The translations under genes and the position numbers were made by a program. Below, one piece after another: positions 42,638-51,436 of a DNA stretch of 64,000 bases (positions are counted from its first letter, which is position 1; each line of letters starts with the position of its first letter). This stretch comes from JBFGFX01 sp965232455. GTDB taxonomy: Bacteria; Pseudomonadota; Gammaproteobacteria; Steroidobacterales; Woeseiaceae. The stretch is taken from NCBI GenBank assembly GCA_965232455.1, contig OZ246981.1:2108001-2172000 (forward strand), given 5' to 3'. The notes under the pieces were generated by a model. The model was not told the DNA's origin. It ran no database searches and saw only the letters and a list, made by a program, of their open reading frames with translations.

Positions 42638-44076
42638 GTTTGCATCGGAGGCGGATTGGGCACAGAGATATGCCGCGGCGTGATAAGCAAGCCAGACTGA
42701 ATGAGAAGCAGTCCGTCTTTGATGACGATATCGATTTTTGCGAGATCGTCGAGGTTTTCCTCCGGCCGGCCGTCGACCACGATGATATCGGCCAGCTTAC
42801 CCGCCTCCAGGCTGCCAAGCTTGTCGTCCATGTCCAGGAGCGCGGCGTTGGTGATGGTCGCGGCCTTGAGCGCTTCGAGTATCGAATAGCCGCCTTTCAC
42901 GAACCATTTGAGCTCCGCGATGAACATGTTGGGGGCGAGCTCGCTGGCCTGTCCGATCGAGTCCGTGCCGACGCCCATGACGACGCCGGCGGCTTTCATC
43001 TTCCTGAAGACGTCAAAATTGCCTTCGCTGGTGATCGTGAAGCGCCGCGACGTCGATCCGTAATAACCGCCCGTTCTATTGAGCAGGTTCTGGTAAACCT
43101 GAAGCGTCGGCACGGCGCTGATGTTTTCTCTCGCCATCCGCCGGATGGACGCGTCCGTGCGCGGCAGTGGATGTTCGATCATGTCGACGCCGGCCTCGAT
43201 CGCCATGTCGATGTAAATGGTTTCACAATCGCAGGTGATTTTGAGACCGAGCAGATGCGCTTCGTCGACGGCAGCCGCCACTTCGTCGGCCGAAAAATGG
43301 CTGGCAATCTTGATGACGCTGGCGCCGGCCTTGAAAGCCCGGCGCACCGCCGCGCGCCAGGCGTCGGCGCCGTCCACTTCCTTGGCGAATTCGGGCCCGT
43401 GGTTTGGAGTGATCGGCCGCTCCGTCGCATGTCCGCCCGTTCCGGTGATGATGTGGCCGGCTGTGAATACGCGGGGCGCCGGAATGGCGTTCGATTCGCT
43501 CCAGCGAGCCAGCAAAAACGGCGCGTTGCTGACGCCGTTCAGGTCGCGAACCGACGTGAACCCCGATTCGAGAAAGTAGCGCAGGTTTCGCTGACCCAGG
43601 AGCACGCCCGATCCCTCGCTCGCCTGCTCGTCGATCGGTGTGTTCCTGTCCGGATAGGTGACGTGCACGTGCATGTCGATCAGGCCGGGCATCACCGTTT
43701 TGCCGCCGACGTCCACCACCCGGGCATCGGTTGACCAGTCCGACACGCCCGGCGGCAGTATCGCCTTTATCCGGTCCCCCTGAACGACGATCGTCGCCGG
43801 CCGAACCGATTCGCCCACGACGTCCAGAACACGGCCGCCCGTCAAGACGATCTCGGGCCCGGGTTCGCCGGGCGGCGGGCTCGGGACGCGCACGGGATCG
43901 TCGAAGGTCGACGTACCCGGCAGAATGAAAGGACGGCGGTCGTGAAGCTCGGTGGCCGCGGCGCCCGCCGCTCCGGCCAGAACCAGCAGGGCGAGGACTT
44001 TCGGCGTCGTGCCGTGAAGAAACACCGTGCCGCGACGGCCTGTGGACCGCGGATTGGATTGCCGTACTCTATACAT
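42610..44076 (-). CDS. Exported amidohydrolase-superfamily metal-dependent hydrolase
   Basis: 488 residues; membrane/export segment VLALLVLAGAAGAAA near residue 30. The frame has ILTGGRVLDVVGES-like beta-sandwich (IVLTGGRVLDVVGESVRPAT), then GLIDMHVHVTY (metal HxH), VIKIASHF (Lys), IEHPL, and VVMGVGTDSIGQASEL with the catalytic Asp, ending GSLEAGKLADIIVVDGRPEE. At the spot where relatives have a VHAH-type His ligand it reads KITCDCETIY. Probably an imidazolonepropionase-like or prolidase-like dipeptidase; substrate unknown. The last codons derive from the tandem repeat. Confidence 0.8.
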   Translation of the reverse strand: MYRVRQSNPRSTGRRGTVFLHGTTPKVLALLVLAGAAGAAATELHDRRPFILPGTSTFDDPVRVPSPPPGEPGPEIVLTGGRVLDVVGESVRPATIVVQGDRIKAILPPGVSDWSTDARVVDVGGKTVMPGLIDMHVHVTYPDRNTPIDEQASEGSGVLLGQRNLRYFLESGFTSVRDLNGVSNAPFLLARWSESNAIPAPRVFTAGHIITGTGGHATERPITPNHGPEFAKEVDGADAWRAAVRRAFKAGASVIKIASHFSADEVAAAVDEAHLLGLKITCDCETIYIDMAIEAGVDMIEHPLPRTDASIRRMARENISAVPTLQVYQNLLNRTGGYYGSTSRRFTITSEGNFDVFRKMKAAGVVMGVGTDSIGQASELAPNMFIAELKWFVKGGYSILEALKAATITNAALLDMDDKLGSLEAGKLADIIVVDGRPEENLDDLAKIDIVIKDGLLLIQSGLLITPRHISVPNPPPMQTERIPRTAD

Positions 44077-44312
44077 TATATATATGCCCTCATGACGTTT
44101 GGCTTGGACGGGCCGAATCCGGACGCGCCGACGCTAGCGCCGGCGGCCGGTCCTCCCTACCTATAGGATCCGCCGAACGCGACAATCCACAGCTAGCGCC
44201 GCAGGTCAAAACGCGTATGTGCATTGAGGGGATTCCCGCTATTGTTCGTCTGTATACGTGTAAGCCTGGAACTCAACGCCGTTTGAGCCGACCCTCCGAC
44301 CGGGACATCACA

Positions 44313-46934
44313 GTGATCACGAACGCGTCTGCCAGCAACACGCCACCGAAGTTTCTTTGGACGACACGACCTGCCCTTCTCGCCGTACTGCTCCTCGCTC
44401 CGCTCGCCGGGGCGCACTGGGGCGTTCCCGAAGTGCAGCGCGAGGCCGGCGAGCGCATGTACCCCGCCGCCGCGCACGGCGGGAACTATATGCACAACTA
44501 CTACATCCCCCCGGCGCCGAGTTCGACGCCGTGGGCGCCGGCCTGGTCACCGGACGGCCGTTACATCGCGGTCTCGATGGCCGGTTCCATCTGGCGCGTG
44601 AACCCGGAGAACGGCGTCGCCGAGGAACTGACCTACAGCGAGACCTATCACTCCTCGCCCGACTGGTCGCCGGACGGCAACTGGATCGTGTACACGGCCG
44701 ACGACGGCGGCAAACGCATCCAACTCGAGATTCTGAACGTGGCCACCGGCGACTCGCACGCGCTCACGGACGACGAACAGCTTTACGCCGACCCGGTGTT
44801 TTCACCGGACGGCAAAACGCTCGCCTACGTTTCGACGGGACCGAACGGTTATTTCAACGTGTACACCCGCGACATTACCGACGGCAACTGGGCTGGCAGG
44901 GAGGTTGCTATTACCCGCGACAATCAGTATCCGCGGGACCGGCTCTACTTCGGCGACTGGGACATGCACATCACGCCCGAATGGACGCGTGACGGCAAGG
45001 AGCTTTTGCTCGTCTCCAACCAGAACGTCGCGCTCGGCTCGGGGCACGTCTGGCGCACCGCGGCGTCGAGACATTCGATGCGACGGGCAAAAATCGTGCT
45101 CGACGAACAGTCTCTCTACCGCGCGCGGCCGGACGTTTCGATCGACGGCGCGCGTTTCGTGTACTCCTCGACCGGCGGCGCCGCGGATCAGTACAGCAAC
45201 CTTTACGTCCTACCGGTGGCGGGCGGCGAACCTTACAAGCTGACGTTCTACGAACACGACGCGTTCCACCCGAGGTGGTCTCCGGACGGCGAATGGATCG
45301 CCTACATCTCCAACGACGGCGGGCTGCCGCAGCTCGAACTCCTCGAAACCTACGGCGGCGAGCGCCGCAAGCTGCGCATCACCGAGCGTCGATGGAAACG
45401 CCCGATGGGAACGCTCTCCGCGCGAATCGTTGACAGCTCGGCGGACGACACCGCAACACACGCGCGCATCCACCTGACGGCGGCCGACGGCAAGTTCTAC
45501 AGCCCGTCCGACACGTTCGCGCGTTTCACCCAGGGCGGGCGAGATCACGCGTTTCACACGACGGGAACGTTTCTCGTCGAGCTGCCCCCAGGCACAGTCG
45601 ACATTACCGCGGTCAAGGGCTTCGAGTTCTGGCCAACACGGCAAAACGTGGAGATTCGCGCCGGCGAAACGGTCCAGGTGGACATCCCGCTGGAGCGCAT
45701 GGCCGACATGAGCGACAAGGGCTGGTACAGCGGATCGACGCACATGCACATGAACTACGGCGGCAATCTTTACAACACGCTGGAAAACCTGATGCTGATG
45801 TCGGCGGCAGAAGACCAGGACGTCGTCAACGAACTCATCGCCAACAAGGACAACCGCGTCCTCGACCACCAGCACTTCGTTCCCGGCGGCGGCGCCCATC
45901 CGTTGTCGACGCCGGACCGGCTGTTGATGGTGGGGCAGGAATACCGCCCGCCGTTCTACGGGCACGTCACGCTCATCGGTTTACGCGACCACCTGCTGTC
46001 GCCGTGGGCAACCGGCTACGAGGGAACCGCGGTCGAGAGCCTCTATCCGAGCAACACGGACATGCTGCGCAAGGCACAGGCGCAAGGCGCGACCACCGGT
46101 TATGCGCACGCGTTTTTCGGCGAAGACGACCCGCTCGACGGAACGCTCGGCATCGCGCGCGGACTGATGATCGACGCCGCGCTCGACACGGCCGACGGCG
46201 TCGAATGGTCGTTTTCGGGACGCTCCACGTTTTATCCCTGGTATGCCGTGTTGAACAACGGACTGCGCGTGACCGCCACCGGCGGGGACGACGCGATGAG
46301 CGACCTCCACGTGAGCAAGATGCCCGGTTCGGCGCGCACCTACGTCTACACCGGCGAGGCCGGACTCGATCCCCACGCGTGGACGCGAAACCTGCGCGAG
46401 GGCCGCGCGTTCGTCAGCACGGGGCCGCTCATCGAAGTCACCGTCGACGGCAAGATGCCCGGCGACGAGGTGATGCTGCCGGCATCGGGCGGCGAGGTGA
46501 ACGTCGAACTCCGAATCCGTTCGATTACGCCGGTCTCGCACGTGACGATCGTCTTGAGCGGCGAAGTCGTGGAAGACGTTCCGCTGCCGGAAGACCGCAA
46601 TCAAATCGATTACCGCACGACGATCGACGTGGAAAAAAGCGGCTGGCTGCACGTGCGCGCAGAAGGCGAGCGCGAGGAAAGTTACCCGCTCGACACCGGG
46701 TATGCGCAGGCGTTCACGAACCCGGTCTGGGTGACCGTCGACGGGCAGCCGGTCCGTAATCTCGACGCCGCGCGGTACTCGATCGCGTGGATCGACAAAC
46801 TCGTTGACATGGCGGAAGCGGAACCCGGCTGGCGTTCACAACGGGAAAAGGACCACGTGTTTGGCCAATTCCGCGAAGCGCGGGCCATTTACGAGCGTTT
46901 CGCCGAAGAGGCCCGCCGGGCGGAGACGCCGTGA
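44313..46934 (+). CDS. Exported TolB-type beta-propeller plus CehA/McbA-like metallohydrolase
   Basis: 873 residues from GTG 44313, which gives a normal signal peptide (LLAVLLLAPLAGA); the ATG at 44217 would add 32 residues. PD40 propeller repeats: WAPAWSPDGRYIAVSMAG, SSPDWSPDGNWIVYTADDGG, DPVFSPDGKTLAYVSTG and HPRWSPDGEWIAYISNDGG. From about residue 470 a PHP-like metal domain appears: KGWYSGSTHMHMNYGG (HxH) and YGHVTLIGLRDHLLSP, with ATTGYAHAFF. CehA was described as a carbaryl hydrolase, but relatives are diverse. Divergent from the amidohydrolase; both may act on the same periplasmic substrate. Confidence 0.75.
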   Translation: MITNASASNTPPKFLWTTRPALLAVLLLAPLAGAHWGVPEVQREAGERMYPAAAHGGNYMHNYYIPPAPSSTPWAPAWSPDGRYIAVSMAGSIWRVNPENGVAEELTYSETYHSSPDWSPDGNWIVYTADDGGKRIQLEILNVATGDSHALTDDEQLYADPVFSPDGKTLAYVSTGPNGYFNVYTRDITDGNWAGREVAITRDNQYPRDRLYFGDWDMHITPEWTRDGKELLLVSNQNVALGSGHVWRTAASRHSMRRAKIVLDEQSLYRARPDVSIDGARFVYSSTGGAADQYSNLYVLPVAGGEPYKLTFYEHDAFHPRWSPDGEWIAYISNDGGLPQLELLETYGGERRKLRITERRWKRPMGTLSARIVDSSADDTATHARIHLTAADGKFYSPSDTFARFTQGGRDHAFHTTGTFLVELPPGTVDITAVKGFEFWPTRQNVEIRAGETVQVDIPLERMADMSDKGWYSGSTHMHMNYGGNLYNTLENLMLMSAAEDQDVVNELIANKDNRVLDHQHFVPGGGAHPLSTPDRLLMVGQEYRPPFYGHVTLIGLRDHLLSPWATGYEGTAVESLYPSNTDMLRKAQAQGATTGYAHAFFGEDDPLDGTLGIARGLMIDAALDTADGVEWSFSGRSTFYPWYAVLNNGLRVTATGGDDAMSDLHVSKMPGSARTYVYTGEAGLDPHAWTRNLREGRAFVSTGPLIEVTVDGKMPGDEVMLPASGGEVNVELRIRSITPVSHVTIVLSGEVVEDVPLPEDRNQIDYRTTIDVEKSGWLHVRAEGEREESYPLDTGYAQAFTNPVWVTVDGQPVRNLDAARYSIAWIDKLVDMAEAEPGWRSQREKDHVFGQFREARAIYERFAEEARRAETP

Positions 46935-46952
46935 CGACTCGCCCGGCATAAG

Positions 46953-46981
46953 GCAGGAGCCCGTCGGGACGGGCTCCTACA
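46953..46981. repeat. REP-like palindrome, nearly perfect
   Basis: GCAGGAGCCCGTCGGGACGG then GCTCCTACA, just after the propeller/CehA-like gene. It could fold into a hairpin in either transcript. Confidence 0.75.
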
Positions 46982-47014
46982 GAGTGATTGCCTGGCGGAC
47001 GACGTCCTGCCGCA

Positions 47015-47530
47015 TCAGTGGTCGGAACGCAGCTCTTTGTAACTGTGCGCAACCGAGGTTGCGTGATCGTAAACCCCCGCACCGAGCTGATACGGCGTGC
47101 CGGCGACGGACCTGACGTAACTGACCTTGCGTTTCGGCGTGTCGCCGCCCGGCGGCAGCCAGACGTATTCGATCCAGCCGCCGCCCGGCCTCTCGGCCAT
47201 GTCGCACAACGCCTGCCCGTAGCGATACCCCGCGTAGTCGGTGTGTTGCTTGATGTCGCCGCCGACGCGCTCGGGAAACGCCGGATTCACCATCACGCGA
47301 TCGGCTTCGCAGTTGACGACAAATACGTAGGTGTCCTTCCAGACAAATCCCGATGCGGGATCCGCGATTTTTGCGAGCGCTGCCTCACCCTCTTCCCGGA
47401 TGAGCGCCGCGGCCTCCTCGACCTTCGCCACGACTTCGGCCGAGTCCGCTCTTTCGGAATCCGCGGCGGCCGGTAACGGCGCTGCCGCGAGCGCGCACAG
47501 AAGCGCCGGCAGCACGACTTTCTTTGTCAT
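47015..47530 (-). CDS. Exported single Cache-domain protein
   Basis: 171 residues from ATG 47530, preceded by AAAGGAGAA. Signal peptide (LLCALAAAPLPAAA), then a Cache_2-type sensor fold: YVFVVNCEADRVMVNPAFPE, GGDIKQHTDYAGYRYGQALC and RKVSYVRSVAGTPYQLGAG. Here the ligand-binding domain is free rather than fused to a chemoreceptor or kinase, so it may be a soluble periplasmic binding component. Divergent from a LysR gene. Confidence 0.75.
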   Translation of the reverse strand: MTKKVVLPALLCALAAAPLPAAADSERADSAEVVAKVEEAAALIREEGEAALAKIADPASGFVWKDTYVFVVNCEADRVMVNPAFPERVGGDIKQHTDYAGYRYGQALCDMAERPGGGWIEYVWLPPGGDTPKRKVSYVRSVAGTPYQLGAGVYDHATSVAHSYKELRSDH

Positions 47531-47682
47531 GATGTTCTCCTTTCGGGTTTCCGGAAACATCCGCGGATGCTCCGTGTTCAATCAGTATCGAGCGGGAAGC
47601 TTACGCGGGCGGAATCCTGCAATCACGCAGTTTCTGGAGGATGGGGGGTTGCATTTTTGCAGGTTTGCGCGATACTGCCCGG

Positions 47683-48531
47683 ATGAACTGGGACGATATC
47701 CGAGTGGTACGGGCGGTCTCGAAAACCGGGAGTTATACCGGCGCGGCGCGGATTCTGCGTATCAACGAGACGACGGTGCCGCGGCGGCTCGCACGGCTGG
47801 AAAAAGACCTCGGCGTGACGCTGTTCGAGGCCGTGGACGGCACGCGGCGCCCAACGGCCCGCTGCGAGGAGATTCTGGCGCTGTCGGAGACGATGGCGCG
47901 CCAGGCGGAGAAAATCTCGAGCGTGGTCGACACGGGCAGCCGCTCCATCGAGCGCAGGCGGATCGCGGCGACGGACTCGGTGACGGCTGAGCTGTTGGCG
48001 CCTCACGCGGCCGCGTTTCTCGCGGAACATCCGGCGATTGCGCTGGACTTCCTGGTCTCCACCGAAAACGTCGACTTTTCGCGTTGGGAGGCGGATATCG
48101 CGATCCGGCTGAAGCGGCCGGACAAAGGGGACTTCATCGTGTCCAAGCTCATGGAGTCCAACCTGTTCCTGGTTGAACCCCTGCACGGCCTCTCTCGCGA
48201 TGAACAGATCGTTTGCGCGTATCCCGACGACCTGGACAACACGCCCGAATCCCGGCACCTGGCGAGCCTGGGATTACTCCGGCAGGCCCGATGCCGGACC
48301 AAGAATCTCGTCGTATTGAGACGCCTGATCGAATCGGGAAACGTCGTCGGCGTCCTGCCCAGCTATATGTGCGCGGAGTTCGCGACAAACGAGCGGCTGC
48401 AATTCACCCGGCTACCGCAGCGTCGCAGCGTCTGGCTGCTCGTACAACGCCACCTCAAAAACGACGGAACGACGCGCTTGGTGATCGACTGGATCAAATC
48501 CTGTTTCGCTTCGGTTCAGGCAGAAAGCTGA
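47683..48531 (+). CDS. LysR-family transcriptional regulator
   Basis: 282 residues from ATG 47683. The N-terminal winged helix is WDDIRVVRAVSKTGSYTGAA, RILRINETTVPRRLARLEKD, LGVTLFEA. The effector domain follows (FLAEHPAIALDFLVSTENVD, RWEADIAIRLKRPDKGDF). The DNA-binding helix has INETTVPRRLARLE, as in the LysR branch whose members often use hybrid-length effector domains. Shares the 152-bp divergent region with the Cache gene, its probable target. Confidence 0.85.
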   Translation: MNWDDIRVVRAVSKTGSYTGAARILRINETTVPRRLARLEKDLGVTLFEAVDGTRRPTARCEEILALSETMARQAEKISSVVDTGSRSIERRRIAATDSVTAELLAPHAAAFLAEHPAIALDFLVSTENVDFSRWEADIAIRLKRPDKGDFIVSKLMESNLFLVEPLHGLSRDEQIVCAYPDDLDNTPESRHLASLGLLRQARCRTKNLVVLRRLIESGNVVGVLPSYMCAEFATNERLQFTRLPQRRSVWLLVQRHLKNDGTTRLVIDWIKSCFASVQAES

Positions 48532-48581
48532 GCGCACGGCGACGCGGCGCTCCGTTTACATCCGATGCGATCTCTTCCGGT

Positions 48582-48605
48582 CGCCCGTCGGGACGGGCTG
48601 CAACA
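48582..48605. repeat. REP-like palindrome
   Basis: CGCCCGTCGGGACGGGCTGC then AACA. It is the only recognisable element in the 525-bp gene-free stretch 48532-49056 apart from the LuxR duplication flank that begins near 48953. It is the last REP-like copy I see before the lasso region. Confidence 0.7.
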
Positions 48606-48952
48606 GTGAGCAACGAATCGGTTCGCGGTGCCGAACCGACAAGGCCGGCCCGCCGCCGCAGCTCAGCACGCATGGCGGGGGAAATGCCAAGACGAGCCGC
48701 GGCGACGGGAAGGCGCCCGGGTATTGTTTACGCTCCGGCGGCCGCGATCCGATAACCGGTCCTTACGACCGCACCGTCGAGCAAACGCCGCGACGCACGC
48801 CCCGCTCGTCCACCCGAAAAAGGCACTGAGCCGCCGGCGTGTCCAACTCGTCGTGTCCAACGTCGTCGAGCGCCGCCGCCTCGCGGTCTCGACGCCCGAC
48901 GAACGACCGGCGCCGAAAATGGTGATGGGACGTCCATGTCCCACCGTGTAAA

Positions 48953-49981
48953 TGGGTTGTCTCCCCGCTGAGGTGAAAGACCGACACGTCCGGACTCCGA
49001 CTGGTTATCCGACAGGCTTAATAAACCATCACCCGCGCGCCGGCGCACCTACCAAATCAAGTGGGGAAGATCTTCTGATCCAGCGTAAGTAACCCGCAGC
49101 GATACCCTTCGACCACGGCCGCGATGCGATTCTTGGCCTCGAGTTTCGTGAGCAGGTTCTTTACGTGGTAGTTCACCGTGTTCTGGCTGATTTTCAGAAT
49201 CTTGCCGATCTCCCACGAGGTCTTGCCGACGGCAATCCACCGAAGGCACTCGAGTTCCCTGGCTGAGAGATCGGCCACGAGCCGGTAATCGACCTTGGCG
49301 CGGCCGATATCGCGGTAAGCGTAGTGAAACTGCGTGGCCAGCACATCGAGCGTCGGCAGCTCCGCGGCCGGATTAGGGTGACCGTTGCTGGAAGCGAATA
49401 CGAGCACGCTGGTGTCACCGAGCGGGCCGTGCAGTGGAATACCCACGCCGTCCTTCAGCGAGGCCTCCTTCCTTTCCTGCATGACCTTTCGTTGTGCGTG
49501 CTCGAGGTTGCGCGCCTCGTACAAATCGTCCCACACGAACGGACCTTCCAGCTGCGGTGGATACAGCAAAACGGGATCTATGGTCTGGTAGTTCTGCTCG
49601 AAATAATAGTCAACCCAGCTGTCGGGAAAGTTGAACGCCACGGCCGGCGCCCGTTCATCGGCTCCGTTGTACAGGTGATGATGGGTCAGCGCGCAGTAAG
49701 CGTATTTGTCGAAACCGAGATCGTCCGCAGCACGCTGCATGAGCTTGAGAAGCGCCTCCGGCGACTTGATCTGGTTTGATTGTTCAATGAAATCGGATAT
49801 CCGCATGACGTCCTCCCAGGTAACGGTGACACTTAGTCACTGCGTCGTGCGGATCAGAAAATGTGTTGGGTCGTCTTCCCCGTTGAGGCGAACGACAGAA
49901 ACGTCCGGACTCCAATAGTTTTGCCGACAAGGCTAATAAACCACTACTGGCGCACCGGCGCACCTACCAATTCAAGTGGGG
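48953..49981. repeat. Tandem duplication unit (915 bp) containing a LuxR gene
   Basis: DNA downstream of both LuxR stops is alike: 48953-49065 and about 49868-49980 share CGTCCGGACTCC, AATAAACCA and GGCGCACCTACCAA. Corresponding gene ends are exactly 915 bases apart (49057/49972 and 49806/50721). Confidence 0.85.
49057..49806 (-). CDS. LuxR-family regulator with autoinducer-binding domain (solo, copy 1)
   Basis: 249 residues. The N-terminal ligand domain keeps the AHL-pocket residues: W and Y in DSWVDYYFEQNY, DP in TIDPVLLY, W in FVWDDLY and G in KDGVGIPLHG. C-terminal GerE-type HTH: LSARELECLRWIAVGKTSWE, IGKILKISQNTVNYHVKNLL. No luxI synthase is in the window, so it is a solo responding to its own or a neighbour's AHL, or to another molecule. 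A 915-bp direct duplicate lies upstream. Confidence 0.88.
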   Translation of the reverse strand: MRISDFIEQSNQIKSPEALLKLMQRAADDLGFDKYAYCALTHHHLYNGADERAPAVAFNFPDSWVDYYFEQNYQTIDPVLLYPPQLEGPFVWDDLYEARNLEHAQRKVMQERKEASLKDGVGIPLHGPLGDTSVLVFASSNGHPNPAAELPTLDVLATQFHYAYRDIGRAKVDYRLVADLSARELECLRWIAVGKTSWEIGKILKISQNTVNYHVKNLLTKLEAKNRIAAVVEGYRCGLLTLDQKIFPT

Positions 49982-50721
49982 AAAATCTTCTGATCCAGTG
50001 TGAGCAACCCGCGGCGATAACCTTCGACCACGGCCGCGATGCGATTCTTGGCCTCAAGTTTCGTGAGCAGGTTTTTGACGTGATAGTTTACGGTGTTCTG
50101 GCTGATCTTCAGAATCTTGCCGATCTCCCACGAGGTCTTGCCAACGGCAATCCACCGAAGGCACTCGAGTTCCCTGAGGGAGAGATCGGCCACGAGCCGG
50201 CGGTCGATCTTGGCGCGGCCGATCTCGCGGTAAGCGGAGTGAAACTGCCTGAACAACACGCCGAGTTCCGGCAATGTTGCCGACGGACTGGAGTGGCCGC
50301 TGCTCGAAGCAAATATCATCAGGCAGGTGTCACCGAGGGGTCCGTGCAGGGGAACGCCCACGCCGTCCTTGAGCGCGGCCTCGCTGGCCTCCCGCAAGAT
50401 CTTTCGCTGGGTGTGGTCCGCGTTGAACGCCTCGTGCAGATCGTCGCACACGAACGGACGTTCCAGCTGCGGTGAATACAGCAAAACCGGATCTATGGCC
50501 TCGTAGTTCTTGTCGAAATAGTAGTCGACCCAGTCGGCGGGAAAGTTGTACGCCACGGCCGGCGCCCGGTCATCAATGGTTTCGTACAGGTGATGATGGG
50601 TCAGCGCGCTGTAGGCGTATCTGTCGAAACCCAAATCCTCCGCGGCACGCTGCATCAACGCGAGCAGGGCCCCCGGCGATTTGCTCTCGTTTGATTGTTC
50701 GATGAAGTCGGATATCCGCAT
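49972..50721 (-). CDS. LuxR-family regulator with autoinducer-binding domain (solo, copy 2)
   Basis: 249 residues, nearly collinear with copy 1. Same HTH and pocket residues in WVDYYFDKNY, AIDPVLLY and KDGVGVPLHG, but the third aromatic pocket residue is changed: FVCDDLHEAFN instead of FVWDDLYEARN. The codon is TGC. This could alter or abolish ligand specificity. Same orientation as copy 1; it starts 60 bases upstream of a divergent AT-rich region leading to the GntR and lasso genes. Confidence 0.88.
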   Translation of the reverse strand: MRISDFIEQSNESKSPGALLALMQRAAEDLGFDRYAYSALTHHHLYETIDDRAPAVAYNFPADWVDYYFDKNYEAIDPVLLYSPQLERPFVCDDLHEAFNADHTQRKILREASEAALKDGVGVPLHGPLGDTCLMIFASSSGHSSPSATLPELGVLFRQFHSAYREIGRAKIDRRLVADLSLRELECLRWIAVGKTSWEIGKILKISQNTVNYHVKNLLTKLEAKNRIAAVVEGYRRGLLTLDQKIFPT

Positions 50722-50740
50722 AACGTCCTCTCAGGTGGCG

Positions 50741-50782
50741 GTGACACTTCTATTACTGCCTCGCGCGGAAAAAAAGTGTCAC
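50741..50782. promoter_or_regulatory. Inverted repeat upstream of LuxR copy 2
   Basis: GTGACACTT (50741-50749) and AAGTGTCAC (50774-50782), 24 bases apart. Copy 1 has a related GTGAC-5 nt-GTCAC at 49826-49840 in the same place. Candidate autoregulatory site. Confidence 0.4.
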
Positions 50783-51009
50783 TTGGCGGCTTTGTCATCC
50801 GGTTGGGAAGGCGCAACTCCCTCCGGCGTTACCGTGAATCTCGAGAACGGATTCCGTCCTGACAGCCACTTCTTTTGGTCCAGCACATTTCCGTAGCATT
50901 CGGCAGGTCGAACAAAGTGTTCCTTCGGTAGCGGGATTGGCCAATATACGCAATTCCGCTTACGATCGCTATGCGAAACTGTCAGCTTAAACCGGATTGA
51001 ATTTTCCAT
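50779..51009 (-). CDS. Doubtful small protein
   Basis: A 76-codon frame starting MENSIRFKLTVSHSDRKR and ending FTVTPEGVAPSQPDDKAAK, without a clear ribosome-binding site. It is the best candidate in the 715-bp stretch 50722-51436, which is AT-richer than the DNA to its left and otherwise holds only the inverted repeat. It may be noise or a remnant. Confidence 0.22.
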   Translation of the reverse strand: MENSIRFKLTVSHSDRKRNCVYWPIPLPKEHFVRPAECYGNVLDQKKWLSGRNPFSRFTVTPEGVAPSQPDDKAAK

Positions 51010-51436
51010 ATGAACAAGTATTCTTGATCGGTTTTGTTTTCGTGCTGCTACTGGTAGCATTCCGGCTTCTTCCGGGGTGCGCAAATCGACGTGATTCCGC
51101 TGAATTTCCGGCCTTGGCCGATCTTACGTCGGTTTTTTAAGCATATGATAAGTCGGGAATAAGCCCGCAATTCGCCCAATTAATACATTGTCCCTACTTG
51201 ATCAGGTAGTCGCACTTCCGTATATGGTTGCGTAGACTCAATGTATCACGCGTTCTCGAATCGTGATGACCGGTTAGCGTAACAGCCGGTCCCTCACTAC
51301 CGGCGGAGCTGCCAAGCAGACGAGCAAAATGCGCAAACCCATCAAATACAGGGGCCCGGCTGACACACCCCTGCAACCAGCCGGGCGTAAATTTCTTCCC
51401 ATCGGAAACCAATCTTTAGGACGAGGAGGACGAGCG

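Noticed and set aside
48532..48952. Several 70-110 codon frames on both strands
   Set aside because: All are Arg/Ala-rich shadows in high-GC DNA with overlapping alternatives; none has a domain or ribosome-binding site.
51009..51130. Insertion sequence remnant at the left edge of the AT-rich region
   Set aside because: No transposase motif, terminal inverted repeats or target duplication could be found.
51194..51412. 72-codon minus-strand frame upstream of GntR copy 1
   Set aside because: No ribosome-binding site or domain; it occupies the probable promoter of the GntR gene.
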